The position numbers and the translations under genes were made by a program. Below, piece after piece: positions 23,932 through 31,134 of a DNA stretch of 36,842 bases. The notes below the pieces were generated by a model. The model was not told the origin of the DNA. It did no database searches and saw only the letters and a list, made by a program, of their open reading frames with translations. Each line of letters opens with the position of its first letter. Positions within the stretch are counted from its first letter, which is position 1. This DNA is from Albidovulum sp. (GTDB taxonomy: Bacteria; Pseudomonadota; Alphaproteobacteria; Rhodobacterales; Rhodobacteraceae): positions 1 through 36,842 of the forward strand of contig JAUQYA010000146.1 of the NCBI GenBank assembly GCA_030837785.1, given 5' to 3'.

Positions 23932-24825
23932 ATGAGCCTCTGGGTCCTCTTCGCGCTGGCGGCGGCGGCGCTTCAGACCATCCGCTTCATGCTGCAAAAG
24001 CAGCTCACCGGCGCGGGCCTCTCGACGGGCGGCGCCACCTTCTCGCGCTTTCTCTTCGCCGCCCCGATCGCCTGCGGGCTTGCCGCGGCGGGGCTGGCGT
24101 GGACCGGCAATGGCCTGCCGGTGCCGGGTGCAGGCTTCTGGGGCTGGGTGGCGCTCGGCGGGGTTTGCCAGATCGTGGCGACCTTCCTCACCGTCGCGCT
24201 CTTCTCGATGCGGAACTTCGCCGTGGGTGTCGCCTTCACCAAGACCGAGACGGTGCAGGTGGCGGCCTTTTCGGCGCTCATGCTGGGCGAGGCGGTCAGC
24301 CCGCTCGGCTGGGCCGCCATCGTCACCGGGCTCGCCGGCGTCCTCATCCTGTCGAAGGCGCCCGAACCGGGGGCGCCGGTCTTCGGGCGGGCGACGCTCT
24401 ACGGTACGCTGGCGGGCGGGCTCTTCGGGCTGTCGGCGATCGGCTACCGGGGCGCGACCCTCGCGCTCGAGCCGCTGCCGTTCCTTCTGCGCGCGCTTCT
24501 CGCGCTTGGCGCGGCGACGGTCCTGCAGACCGCGGCGATGGGCGCATGGCTATCGTGGCGCGAACCCGGCGAGATCGGGCGGGTCCTCGCCCGCTGGCGC
24601 AAGACCCTGCTCGTGGGGCTCACCGGCAGCTTCGGCTCGCTCGGCTGGTTCGCGGCCTTCTCGCTGCAGAATGCCGCCCATGTCCGCGCGCTCGGCCAGG
24701 TGGAGATCGTCTTCACCCTGATCGCCGCGGCGCTCGCCTTCGGCGAAAGGCTGCACCTGCGCGAGGCGGCGGGGATCGCGCTCGTCGTCGCCTCGGCCGT
24801 GGCGATCGTGCTCGGCTTCGGCTGA
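23932..24825 (+). CDS. EamA/DMT-superfamily transporter
   Basis: The 297-residue protein has about ten hydrophobic helices in two EamA-type repeats (about 5-140 and 155-295). The motif TVALFSMRNFAVGVAFTKTETVQVAAFSALMLGEAVSP in the first half corresponds to NAAHVRALGQVEIVFTLIAAALAFGERLH in the second; the glutamate-containing helix end is typical of drug/metabolite transporters. It follows the desaturase by 37 bases. Substrate unknown. Confidence 0.88.
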   Translation: MSLWVLFALAAAALQTIRFMLQKQLTGAGLSTGGATFSRFLFAAPIACGLAAAGLAWTGNGLPVPGAGFWGWVALGGVCQIVATFLTVALFSMRNFAVGVAFTKTETVQVAAFSALMLGEAVSPLGWAAIVTGLAGVLILSKAPEPGAPVFGRATLYGTLAGGLFGLSAIGYRGATLALEPLPFLLRALLALGAATVLQTAAMGAWLSWREPGEIGRVLARWRKTLLVGLTGSFGSLGWFAAFSLQNAAHVRALGQVEIVFTLIAAALAFGERLHLREAAGIALVVASAVAIVLGFG

Positions 24826-24846
24826 AGCCCCGACCCGGCCGCCGGA

Positions 24847-25557
24847 TCAGGTCAGGCGGCGGAACGCCGGCAGGGGCCCGGAATTGTCGAAGAAGGGCAC
24901 CGCCTCGGGCACGCCGCCACGGGAGAGAAGCGCGCCGACCTCGGCCAGCACGACCTCGGTGATGAAGGGCAGGTTGAGCCGCCGCGCCCCGGCGAGGGGC
25001 ACCCAGTGCAGGTGCGAAAGCTCGTCGGCCGCGCGCGAGAAGTCGTCCGGGTCGCCGGCCACATGGGCGACGTCGGCGATGAAGAAGCGCGCATCGAACC
25101 GGCGCGGGCGGCCGGGTGGCGTGATCGCGCGGAAGACGAAGGTGAGCGGATGGGCCGCCGGTCTGAGGCCGGTAGCGGCGAAGCCCTGCCAGTCGGCCGG
25201 AACCCCGGCGGGCCGGGCACCGGAGGGGGCGCCGGGCCAGGCGCCGGGAACCCCGAGCGCGAGGCCGGTTTCCTCCCACAGCTCGCGGATCGCGGCGGCG
25301 GCCAGCGCCGCGCCGATCCCCGGCCGGGCGGCGGCGTCGAGCCGCGCGAGGCAGCGCGGGCCGAGGGCCGAGGCCAGCGGCACGCCGGCGTCGCCGGGAT
25401 CGACCGCGCCACCCGGAAAGACATACTTGTTCGGCATGAAGGCGGCACCGGCCCCGCGCTGGCCCATCAGGATCGACGGCCCGCCGGGCCCCTGCCGCAT
25501 CAGGAGCACCGTCGCCGCATCGCGGATCGGCGGCTCGGCCGGCGCGGCCTCAGACAT
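24847..25557 (-). CDS. NUDIX hydrolase
   Basis: The 236-residue protein has a Nudix box split by an insertion: YVFPGGAVDPGD (45-56) is followed about 30 residues later by AAAIRELWEETGLALG (87-102), which carries the metal-binding REXXEE core (R91, E95, E96). This insertion is typical of a subfamily acting on acyl-CoA or nucleoside diphosphate-linked substrates. Substrate is not determinable here. The start overlaps the end of the DUF983 gene by 8 bases, so the two are coupled. It is convergent with the EamA gene, 21 bases away. Confidence 0.88.
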   Translation of the reverse strand: MSEAAPAEPPIRDAATVLLMRQGPGGPSILMGQRGAGAAFMPNKYVFPGGAVDPGDAGVPLASALGPRCLARLDAAARPGIGAALAAAAIRELWEETGLALGVPGAWPGAPSGARPAGVPADWQGFAATGLRPAAHPLTFVFRAITPPGRPRRFDARFFIADVAHVAGDPDDFSRAADELSHLHWVPLAGARRLNLPFITEVVLAEVGALLSRGGVPEAVPFFDNSGPLPAFRRLT

Positions 25558-25957
25558 CGGCCCCGCCCGGCCCGGCTCCGAAGCCGTGCATCCGCTTGGC
25601 CCACTGGATGGCGACGATCATCCCCTTGAGCCGCGGCAGCAGAAAGAGCGACAGCGCCACGCAGCCGGCGGCGAAACTGCCGGCCAGCACCAAGGGTGCG
25701 GGCCGCCAGGTGACGAAGGCCCACATGATCAGCGGCGCCATCAGGTGCCCGACGATCAGGATCGTCAGATAGGCCGGCCCGTCGTCGGCCCGGTGATGAT
25801 GAAGCGCCTCGCCGCAGGCGGGGCAGGCGTCGCGGACCTTCAGGTAGCCCTGGAACATCGCCCCCCGTCCGCAGGCCGGGCAGCGGCAGAGAAGCCCGCG
25901 CAGCACCGCCGGGCGGGCGGGGCGGTCATCGTCGGGGATGAGGACGGCATCGGTCAT
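25550..25957 (-). CDS. DUF983 membrane protein with zinc-ribbon-like cysteines
   Basis: The 135-residue protein has two CPxCG pairs near the N-terminus (CRCPACGRG and DACPACGEAL), forming a probable zinc ribbon. A histidine cluster HHHRADDGPAY follows, then two membrane helices (about 65-85 and 89-108). This is the DUF983 pattern, common in alphaproteobacteria, function unknown. First gene of a coupled pair with the NUDIX hydrolase. Confidence 0.88.
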   Translation of the reverse strand: MTDAVLIPDDDRPARPAVLRGLLCRCPACGRGAMFQGYLKVRDACPACGEALHHHRADDGPAYLTILIVGHLMAPLIMWAFVTWRPAPLVLAGSFAAGCVALSLFLLPRLKGMIVAIQWAKRMHGFGAGPGGADV

Positions 25958-26037
25958 GGGCGTCTCCGGATCGGCCTACGGGATGTAGCATCGCGGGGGC
26001 GCGGGTGAAAGGCCGAAGCGGGCGTGGCGGTGCCCGG

Positions 26038-26073
26038 CCCGATCACCTTTCCCGATCACCTTTCCCGATCACA
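26038..26073. repeat. 13-bp tandem repeats (iteron-like) upstream of the EF-hand gene
   Basis: CCCGATCACCTTT occurs at 26038-26050 and 26051-26063, and a third partial unit CCCGATCACA is at 26064-26073. They sit in the 226-base divergent gap between DUF983 and the EF-hand gene, about 110 bases before the latter. No gene is seen in the gap. Confidence 0.75.
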
Positions 26074-26183
26074 TGGGCGCAAATCCTGCGACGGAAACCG
26101 CGCCGCCCCGCGTGAGAGGATCAGCGGGCGGCGCGTGTCTGCCCGCATGATGGATCGGGTTTCGAAAAGGAAAGGACTCCACG

Positions 26184-26867
26184 ATGGCCAGCAAACCGCT
26201 TTTCGCCGCTCTGGCGCTGACCGCCGGGATCGCGGCGCTTGCCGCCCCCACGCTTCTGTCCGCCGATGACCGGGGCGGGCGCTGGGGCGGGATGATGGGC
26301 TTTGGCATGATGGATGGCGCGGGCGACGGGCCGATGGCCGGATTCGACTTTGCCAAGGTCGATGCCAACGGCGACGGCAAGATCACCAGCGAGGAACTCG
26401 CCGCCTGGCGGCAGGCCGGCGTCGCCGGGATCGACGCCGACGGCGACCACCTGATCTCGGCCGAGGAACTGACCGCGAAGATGATGGCCGAGGCGCAGGC
26501 GCGCATCGAGGCAAGGGCGAAGGACCGCGTCGCGGCGCAGGACGCCAACGGCGACGGCAAGCTTTCGGTCGAGGAGCTGATCGCCCCCCGGATCGGCACA
26601 CGGCTTTTCGAGCGCGCCGATGCCGATGGCGATGGCGCGGTGAGCGAGGCCGAGTTCCAGGCGATGCGCGAGGGGATGGGGGCGATGCAGGGGCAGCGCG
26701 GCGGCATGATGGGCCAGCGCGGGCCCGGCATGGACGGCTGCGGCATGGGCGGCGGAATGCCGGGCCGCGGCATGATGGGTGGGCAGATGCACGGTCACGG
26801 CGGCTGGTTCGGCGGTGGCGGGGGCTGGGACGATGGCATGATGCCGGGCAACGGCGCCGGCCAGTAA
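26184..26867 (+). CDS. Secreted EF-hand calcium-binding protein with Gly/Met-rich tail
   Basis: The 227-residue protein has a signal peptide (MASKPLFAALALTAGIAALAAP) and four EF-hand loops: DANGDGKITSEE (60-71), DADGDHLISAEE (84-95), DANGDGKLSVEE (120-131) and DADGDGAVSEAE (146-157). All keep acidic residues at positions 1, 3, 5 and 12, though loop 1 and loop 3 have asparagine at position 3 in the usual DxNxDG form. Residues 165-227 are a Gly/Met/His-rich tail (GGMMGQRG, MHGHGG) that could bind copper or other soft metals. It is immediately upstream of an ECF sigma/anti-sigma/metal sensor set, which suggests calcium or metal sensing or an envelope response; that link is inference. Confidence 0.85.
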   Translation: MASKPLFAALALTAGIAALAAPTLLSADDRGGRWGGMMGFGMMDGAGDGPMAGFDFAKVDANGDGKITSEELAAWRQAGVAGIDADGDHLISAEELTAKMMAEAQARIEARAKDRVAAQDANGDGKLSVEELIAPRIGTRLFERADADGDGAVSEAEFQAMREGMGAMQGQRGGMMGQRGPGMDGCGMGGGMPGRGMMGGQMHGHGGWFGGGGGWDDGMMPGNGAGQ

Positions 26868-26888
26868 CGCGCGATCGCGCATCGGTCG

Positions 26889-26913
26889 GGGGCGGGGTGC
26901 TGTGGCCCGCCCC
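26889..26913 (+). terminator. Hairpin between EF-hand gene and sigma factor gene
   Basis: GGGGCGGG (26889-26896) pairs with CCCGCCCC (26906-26913) around a 9-base loop. It lies 22 bases past the EF-hand stop codon. The trailing TTCGATC is only weakly U-rich, so it may attenuate rather than end transcription into the sigma gene. Confidence 0.4.
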
Positions 26914-26960
26914 TTCGATCGGGGTTTGCAGCGCCCGCCGTTCCGGTTTAGCCCTGAGCC

Positions 26961-27545
26961 ATGTCCATGCCGCTCGACGCCCAGGATCCCCGCTCCGACG
27001 ATGCGCTTCTGGCCCTCTACGGCCGGGGCGACGGCCCGGCCGCGCGGGCGCTGGCGCTGCGGCTGACGCCGCTCGCCCTGCGGGTCGCGCAGCGCATGCT
27101 CGGCGATCGGGCCGAGGCCGAGGACATCGCGCAGGAGGCGATGCTGAGGCTCTGGCGCGCGGCGCCGGGCTGGCAGCCGGGGGCGGCGAAGGTCACGACC
27201 TGGCTCTACCGGGTGGTGGTCAACCTCGCCACCGACCGTCTGCGCCGGCGCCGCCCGGTGCCGCTCGACGAGGCGCCCGAGCCCGAGGACGGGCGGCCGG
27301 GCGCGCTGGCCGGGCTGATCGAGGCCGACCGGGCGGCGGCGCTCCAGTCCGCGCTGATGGTCCTGCCCGAGCGGCAGCGCGAGGCGGTGGTGCTGCGCCA
27401 CCTCGAAGGCCTCGCCAACCCCGAGATCGCCGCGGTCATGGGGGTGGGCGTGGAGGCGGTGGAAAGCCTTGTCGCGCGCGGCAAGCGGGGGCTTGTGACG
27501 GCGCTGGCGGGGCGGCGGGGGGACCTGGGATATGACGGGGACTGA
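26961..27545 (+). CDS. ECF-family RNA polymerase sigma factor
   Basis: The 194-residue sigma factor has only regions 2 and 4. Region 2 includes AEDIAQEAMLRLWRAAPGW and VTTWLYRVVVNLATDRLRRRR (about 50-95). A short linker follows, then region 4 (LPERQREAVVLRHLEGLANPEIAAVMGVGVEAVESLVARGKRGL, about 135-180). An alternative ATG six bases downstream is possible. The stop codon lies 14 bases past the start of the next gene, which has anti-sigma features. That overlap is the usual way ECF/anti-sigma pairs are coupled. Confidence 0.92.
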   Translation: MSMPLDAQDPRSDDALLALYGRGDGPAARALALRLTPLALRVAQRMLGDRAEAEDIAQEAMLRLWRAAPGWQPGAAKVTTWLYRVVVNLATDRLRRRRPVPLDEAPEPEDGRPGALAGLIEADRAAALQSALMVLPERQREAVVLRHLEGLANPEIAAVMGVGVEAVESLVARGKRGLVTALAGRRGDLGYDGD

Positions 27546-27936
27546 GATGGAACGCGACGACACCACACTGGCGGACTTCTTCGCGGCCGCGCGCCATGCT
27601 GCGCCGGCGCCGTCCGATGCGCTGATCGCCCGCATCCTCGCCGATGCGGAGGCCGCGATGCCGCGGGGCGCGGAAGGCCCGGTCCGGCCCGGTCCGGCGC
27701 CGCGCAGGGGGGGCCTCCTGAGCTGGCTCGGGGCGTTCGGCGGCTGGGGCGGGGTCGGCGGGCTTGCCACCGCGACGCTGGCCGGGCTCTGGTTCGGCTA
27801 TGCCGGGTTGACCGATCCGACCTCGCTCGCGGCCTCGGTCTCGGCGGCGCTGACCGGCGGCGGGGCGGCGGCCGAGACGACGGAACTGTTGCCGGGCGGC
27901 GAGACGGTCGCGCTGGTCGGCGGATGGGAGGGCTGA
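27532..27936 (+). CDS. Probable membrane-bound anti-sigma factor
   Basis: The 134-residue protein has an N-terminal cytoplasmic part (DDTTLADFFAAARHAAPAPSDALIARILADAEA), then a basic, Gly-rich linker. A hydrophobic segment follows (about 78-96, GGLATATLAGLWFGYAGL) and a short periplasmic tail. It overlaps the ECF sigma gene by 14 bases and precedes a periplasmic sensor. Position and topology suggest it holds the sigma factor at the membrane; no zinc anti-sigma motif (HxxxCxxC) is present. Similar proteins have, to my recollection, been labelled by other names in databases. An ATG at 27547 is an alternative start. Confidence 0.6.
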   Translation: MTGTEMERDDTTLADFFAAARHAAPAPSDALIARILADAEAAMPRGAEGPVRPGPAPRRGGLLSWLGAFGGWGGVGGLATATLAGLWFGYAGLTDPTSLAASVSAALTGGGAAAETTELLPGGETVALVGGWEG

Positions 27937-27938
27937 GC

Positions 27939-28427
27939 ATGGCGGAACCGGAAAAGCCGACGACGGGCGCGGGGGGCGCGGGCGCCGCCCCGGCCGGCGG
28001 CAGGTGGAAGACCTGGGCGCTCGTCGTCTCGCTGGGGCTCAACCTCTTCGTCGCGGCCGCGGTCCTCGGCGCCGGGCTGCGCCATCACCGCGAGGGGCGT
28101 GACGTGGGCTTCGGCCCCTACACCGAGGCGCTTTCGCGCGAGGACCGGGCGGCCTTGCGCGACGCCTTCATGGCCGCCGCGCCCGATCTGCGCGACCGCC
28201 GGCGCGCGATGGCCGAGGACATGGCCCGCCTTGCGGCAGCCTTGCGCGCCGAGCCCTGGGATCCGGCGGTGGCCGAAGCGGTGCTGTCACAGCAGGGCGA
28301 GCGGGCGGAGGAGCGCTTCGCGCTTGGCCGCAGGCTGTTTCTCGAACGGCTGGGCGGGATGACACCCGACGCACGCACCGCGCTCGCCGACCGGATCGAG
28401 CACGGGATGGCCCGCGGGAGGGACTGA
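27939..28427 (+). CDS. Periplasmic metal-sensor protein (CnrX/CpxP/Spy-like)
   Basis: From the ATG at 27939, preceded by GGGAGG, the protein is 162 residues. One membrane helix (about 27-47, WALVVSLGLNLFVAAAVLGAGL) anchors a periplasmic helical domain. ALSREDRAALRDAFMAAAPDLRDRRRAMAEDMARLAAALRA and RLFLERLGGMTPDARTALADRIEHGM are the LTxxQ-like and helical-hairpin features of the heavy-metal resistance/Spy fold. By analogy with CnrH-CnrY-CnrX it would relieve the anti-sigma on metal or envelope signals. Histidines HH at the membrane exit are candidate ligands. Metal specificity unknown. Confidence 0.72.
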   Translation: MAEPEKPTTGAGGAGAAPAGGRWKTWALVVSLGLNLFVAAAVLGAGLRHHREGRDVGFGPYTEALSREDRAALRDAFMAAAPDLRDRRRAMAEDMARLAAALRAEPWDPAVAEAVLSQQGERAEERFALGRRLFLERLGGMTPDARTALADRIEHGMARGRD

Positions 28428-28450
28428 GCGGAACAGCCAGGCCCGGACAT

Positions 28451-29830
28451 CTAGGCCCGGGCGGCCGAGCGCCGGACGGTGACCTGGTTGCGCCCCTCGG
28501 CCTTCGACTCGCGCAGCGCGGCATCGGCGAGCCCGATCAGATCCTCGACCCCGCGCGTTCCCCGGCCGCCGAGGGCCAGGCCGATCGAGGTGGTGACCTG
28601 AACGCTGCCGCCATCCTTCAGCCGCACCGGCCGCGCGCCGACCACGCGGCAGAGCCGTTCGGCGGTGGCGCTCGCGGCCTCGGGCGTGGTGTCTGGCAGC
28701 GCCACGAGGAATTCCTCGCCGCCGATCCGGGCGATGAGATCGACCGCCCTGAGGTTCGATTTCAGCCGTTCGGCCACCTCGACCAGAACCGCGTCGCCGG
28801 CGACATGGCCGAGCGTGTCGTTGATCGTCTTGAAGCGGTCGAGGTCCAGCACCATGACCGCGAACTGCCGCCCCGCCGCCTCCGCCCGCTCGGCGATGCG
28901 CGCCAGATGCGGCAGCGCATAGCGGCGGTTGTGCAGCCCGGTGAGCGGATCGGTCATCGCCTGCCTGAGCCCGTCGGCGACCGAGGCGCGCAGCCGGTCG
29001 GACTGCCGCTTGCGGGCGATCTGGGTCTGCAGGCGGATCGCCATCTCGGCGGGGTCGGCGGATTGCTCCAGAAGATCGGCCGCGCCGAGGTCGAGCGCCA
29101 CCGCCGCCACCTCGCGCCCGTTGTCCGGCAGCATGACGCAGACCGAGGCGTAGCGTGTGGCCGGGCGCGAGCGCAGTTCCGACATCAGCCGGAGCCCGTC
29201 GCCGGGCCGGGCGAGATCGGCGGCGACGACGAAGACGTCGGGCACCCTGCCGCCGGCGAAGTTGCCGAGCGCGGTTTCGCGGTCAAGCACAAGGATGCGG
29301 TCGTCGAGATGGGCCTGGAGCACGCGTTTCCACGCCAGCGCGGTGTCGGCCTGCCCGGCGACGAGACCGACGAGCGCCTTCGGGGCGAAATCCGGCGCGG
29401 CCTCGGCAAAGCCAAGCTCGCGGTAGGTGCTGTCGCGCAGGCCGAGCTGTTCGGCCGTCTCCCGCGCGCGGAGAAGGCTGCGCAGCCGCGCCAGCAGCAC
29501 CATCTCGTCGAGCGGCTTCCAGAACACCTCCTCGGCGCCCGCCTGCAACGCTTCCATCTTGCGGGCAGTGTCGCGGAAGGCGGTGATCATCACCACCGGG
29601 ATGTCGCGGGTCGCCGGATCGGCCTTGAGCCGTTCGCAGACCACGATGCCGTCCATGTCGGGCAGTTCCACGTCGAGCAGCACCAGATCGGGCCGGACCT
29701 GGCGCGCGAGTGCGATCGCCTCGGCCCCGGTGGCGGCCTGCACCGTTTCGTAATAGGCGGCAGCGAGCTTCACGTTCAGCACGATGCGATTCGTCGCAAC
29801 GTCATCGACTATGAGAATCTTGCCGGCCAC
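28451..29830 (-). CDS. pleD: Response regulator/diguanylate cyclase PleD
   Basis: The 459-residue protein has the PleD layout REC-REC-GGDEF. The first receiver has the acidic pair D9-D10, the phosphoacceptor D53 (LLDVELPDMDG) and a conserved lysine in FWKPLDE. The second receiver (about 155-275) lacks an obvious acceptor, as usual for PleD. The cyclase domain has the active-site motif GGEEF at 370-374 and the product-inhibition RxxD site (RAVD, 361-364). It makes cyclic di-GMP to drive polar or cell-cycle development. The start is a GTG at 29830 with GGAG upstream. It is divergent from a DUF3572 gene, the arrangement common in alphaproteobacteria. Confidence 0.94.
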   Translation of the reverse strand: MAGKILIVDDVATNRIVLNVKLAAAYYETVQAATGAEAIALARQVRPDLVLLDVELPDMDGIVVCERLKADPATRDIPVVMITAFRDTARKMEALQAGAEEVFWKPLDEMVLLARLRSLLRARETAEQLGLRDSTYRELGFAEAAPDFAPKALVGLVAGQADTALAWKRVLQAHLDDRILVLDRETALGNFAGGRVPDVFVVAADLARPGDGLRLMSELRSRPATRYASVCVMLPDNGREVAAVALDLGAADLLEQSADPAEMAIRLQTQIARKRQSDRLRASVADGLRQAMTDPLTGLHNRRYALPHLARIAERAEAAGRQFAVMVLDLDRFKTINDTLGHVAGDAVLVEVAERLKSNLRAVDLIARIGGEEFLVALPDTTPEAASATAERLCRVVGARPVRLKDGGSVQVTTSIGLALGGRGTRGVEDLIGLADAALRESKAEGRNQVTVRRSAARA

Positions 29831-29855
29831 GGGGGGCGCTCCGTTCGCTGTGCCT

Positions 29856-29923
29856 CACCGTTTCCGGCGCTGCACCGTTTCCTGCACGCATCTTTCGTTT
29901 GTAAAGATATCTTTCGTTCGTAA
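29856..29923. repeat. Two sets of direct repeats in the pleD/DUF3572 divergent region
   Basis: CACCGTTTCC occurs at 29856-29865 and 29873-29882 (period 17). ATCTTTCGTTYGTAA occurs at 29890-29904 and 29909-29923 (14 of 15 identical, period 19). A TTAA-N7-TTTC half-match to a CtrA site follows at 29927. These probably include promoter and regulator sites for pleD and DUF3572. Confidence 0.55.
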
Positions 29924-29955
29924 TGGTTAAGAAATGCTTTCCAAGAGGGTAACGA

Positions 29956-30252
29956 ATGCGTAGGGCCGAACCCGCCGGGCAGGAGGCCGCCGAGACGCTG
30001 GCGCTTCGGGCGCTGGCCTGGCTGGTCGGCAACGAGGAGATCCTGCCGCTGTTCCTGGGTGCGACCGGAAGCTCGGCCGCGGACCTCCGGGGGCGGGCGG
30101 CCGATCCGGATTTCCTCGTCTCGGTGCTCGACTTCCTGCTGATGGACGACGCCTGGGTGATCGCCTTCTGCGATGCCGCCGGCTACGGCTACGGCGACCC
30201 CGCGGCGGCACGGCAGGCGCTGCCCGGCGGGGCGGAGACGCACTGGACCTGA
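29956..30252 (+). CDS. DUF3572 protein
   Basis: The 98-residue protein has the DUF3572 sequence: AAETLALRALAWLVGNEEILPLFLGATGSSAADLR, then DPDFLVSVLDFLLMDDAWVIAFCDAAG. Function is unknown, but the family is usually next to pleD, as here. A ribosome site AGAGGG lies just before the ATG. Confidence 0.88.
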   Translation: MRRAEPAGQEAAETLALRALAWLVGNEEILPLFLGATGSSAADLRGRAADPDFLVSVLDFLLMDDAWVIAFCDAAGYGYGDPAAARQALPGGAETHWT

Positions 30253-30316
30253 GCCATTGCGCTCGGGCCGGAAACCGGCGAGTGTCGCCGCCACACTGGC
30301 GCCAGCGGGGACGGCA

Positions 30317-31027
30317 ATGGGCAGCATCCGGGGAATTCTCTTCGACAAGGACGGAACGCTGTTCGACTTCCGCGCCACCTGGGGCGGATGGTCGAGACGG
30401 CTTCTGCTGGAGCTTGCGGCCGAGGCCGGGGCGGTGCCGGAGACGCTGGGCCGGGCGGTGGGCTTCGACCTCGCCACCGGCGAGTTCGCCCCCGACAGCG
30501 CGGTGATCGCCCATACCGTGCCGGAAATCGCCGCACTTCTGCTGCCCCACCTGCCCGGCATGGGAGCAGAGGCGCTGGTCGAGCGGATGAATGCGCTGTC
30601 GGCCGAGGCCGAACCGGTGCCCGCGGTGCCGCTGGTGCCGCTCTTTCAGCGGTTCCGCGCGATGGGGCTGAGGATCGGGCTCGTCACCAACGACGGCGAG
30701 GCGCCGGCGCGGGCGCATCTTGCCTGGGCGGGCGTGGAGGGTTTCTTCGATTACGTCGCGGGCTTCGACAGCGGCCACGGCGCGAAACCGGACCCCGGCC
30801 CGCTTCTGGCCTTCGCAAGGGCCGAGGGCCTCAGCCCGGCGGAGGTGGTCATGGTGGGCGACAGCCGCCACGACCTGATCGCCGGAACGGCCGCCGGGAT
30901 GCCGGTCGTGGCGGTGCTGACGGGGGTGGCGGAAGCGGGCGAGCTTGCCCCCGTGGCCGATGCCGTCCTGCCCGACATCGGCCATCTGCCGGACTGGATC
31001 GCCGCGCGAACCCCGGTCCACGCCTGA
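30317..31027 (+). CDS. HAD-family phosphatase (phosphoglycolate phosphatase-like)
   Basis: This 236-residue haloacid dehalogenase-type hydrolase has motif I DKDGTLFD (nucleophile D10, acid D12), motif II threonine T124 (LVTNDG), K157 in AKPDP, and motif IV GDSRHD (D182, D186). The alpha-helical C1 cap (about 20-95) places it in the Gph/phosphoglycolate phosphatase-like group. Substrate is uncertain. The ATG at 30317 follows GGGGACGGCA; the longer open frame from 30173 reads through DUF3572 and is rejected. Confidence 0.88.
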   Translation: MGSIRGILFDKDGTLFDFRATWGGWSRRLLLELAAEAGAVPETLGRAVGFDLATGEFAPDSAVIAHTVPEIAALLLPHLPGMGAEALVERMNALSAEAEPVPAVPLVPLFQRFRAMGLRIGLVTNDGEAPARAHLAWAGVEGFFDYVAGFDSGHGAKPDPGPLLAFARAEGLSPAEVVMVGDSRHDLIAGTAAGMPVVAVLTGVAEAGELAPVADAVLPDIGHLPDWIAARTPVHA

Positions 31028-31134
31028 CCTCGCCGGACCCGCGAGGTTCAAAAACGACGCAGAGCGGTCGCAATAGGCGGCGAAGACCGCCGGGCACGCC
31101 CCATGCTTGGGCAACAGGCAGCGGAGGACGTGCG

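Noticed and set aside
26093..26116. ECF-type promoter GGAAAC...CGTGA before the EF-hand gene.
   Set aside because: The spacer is only 12 bases, too short for an ECF promoter.
30388..31134. 250-codon N-terminal extension of the MttB-family gene.
   Set aside because: It overlaps the HAD phosphatase in another frame and has arginine-rich shadow composition. A strong GGAGG sits before the ATG at 31135.
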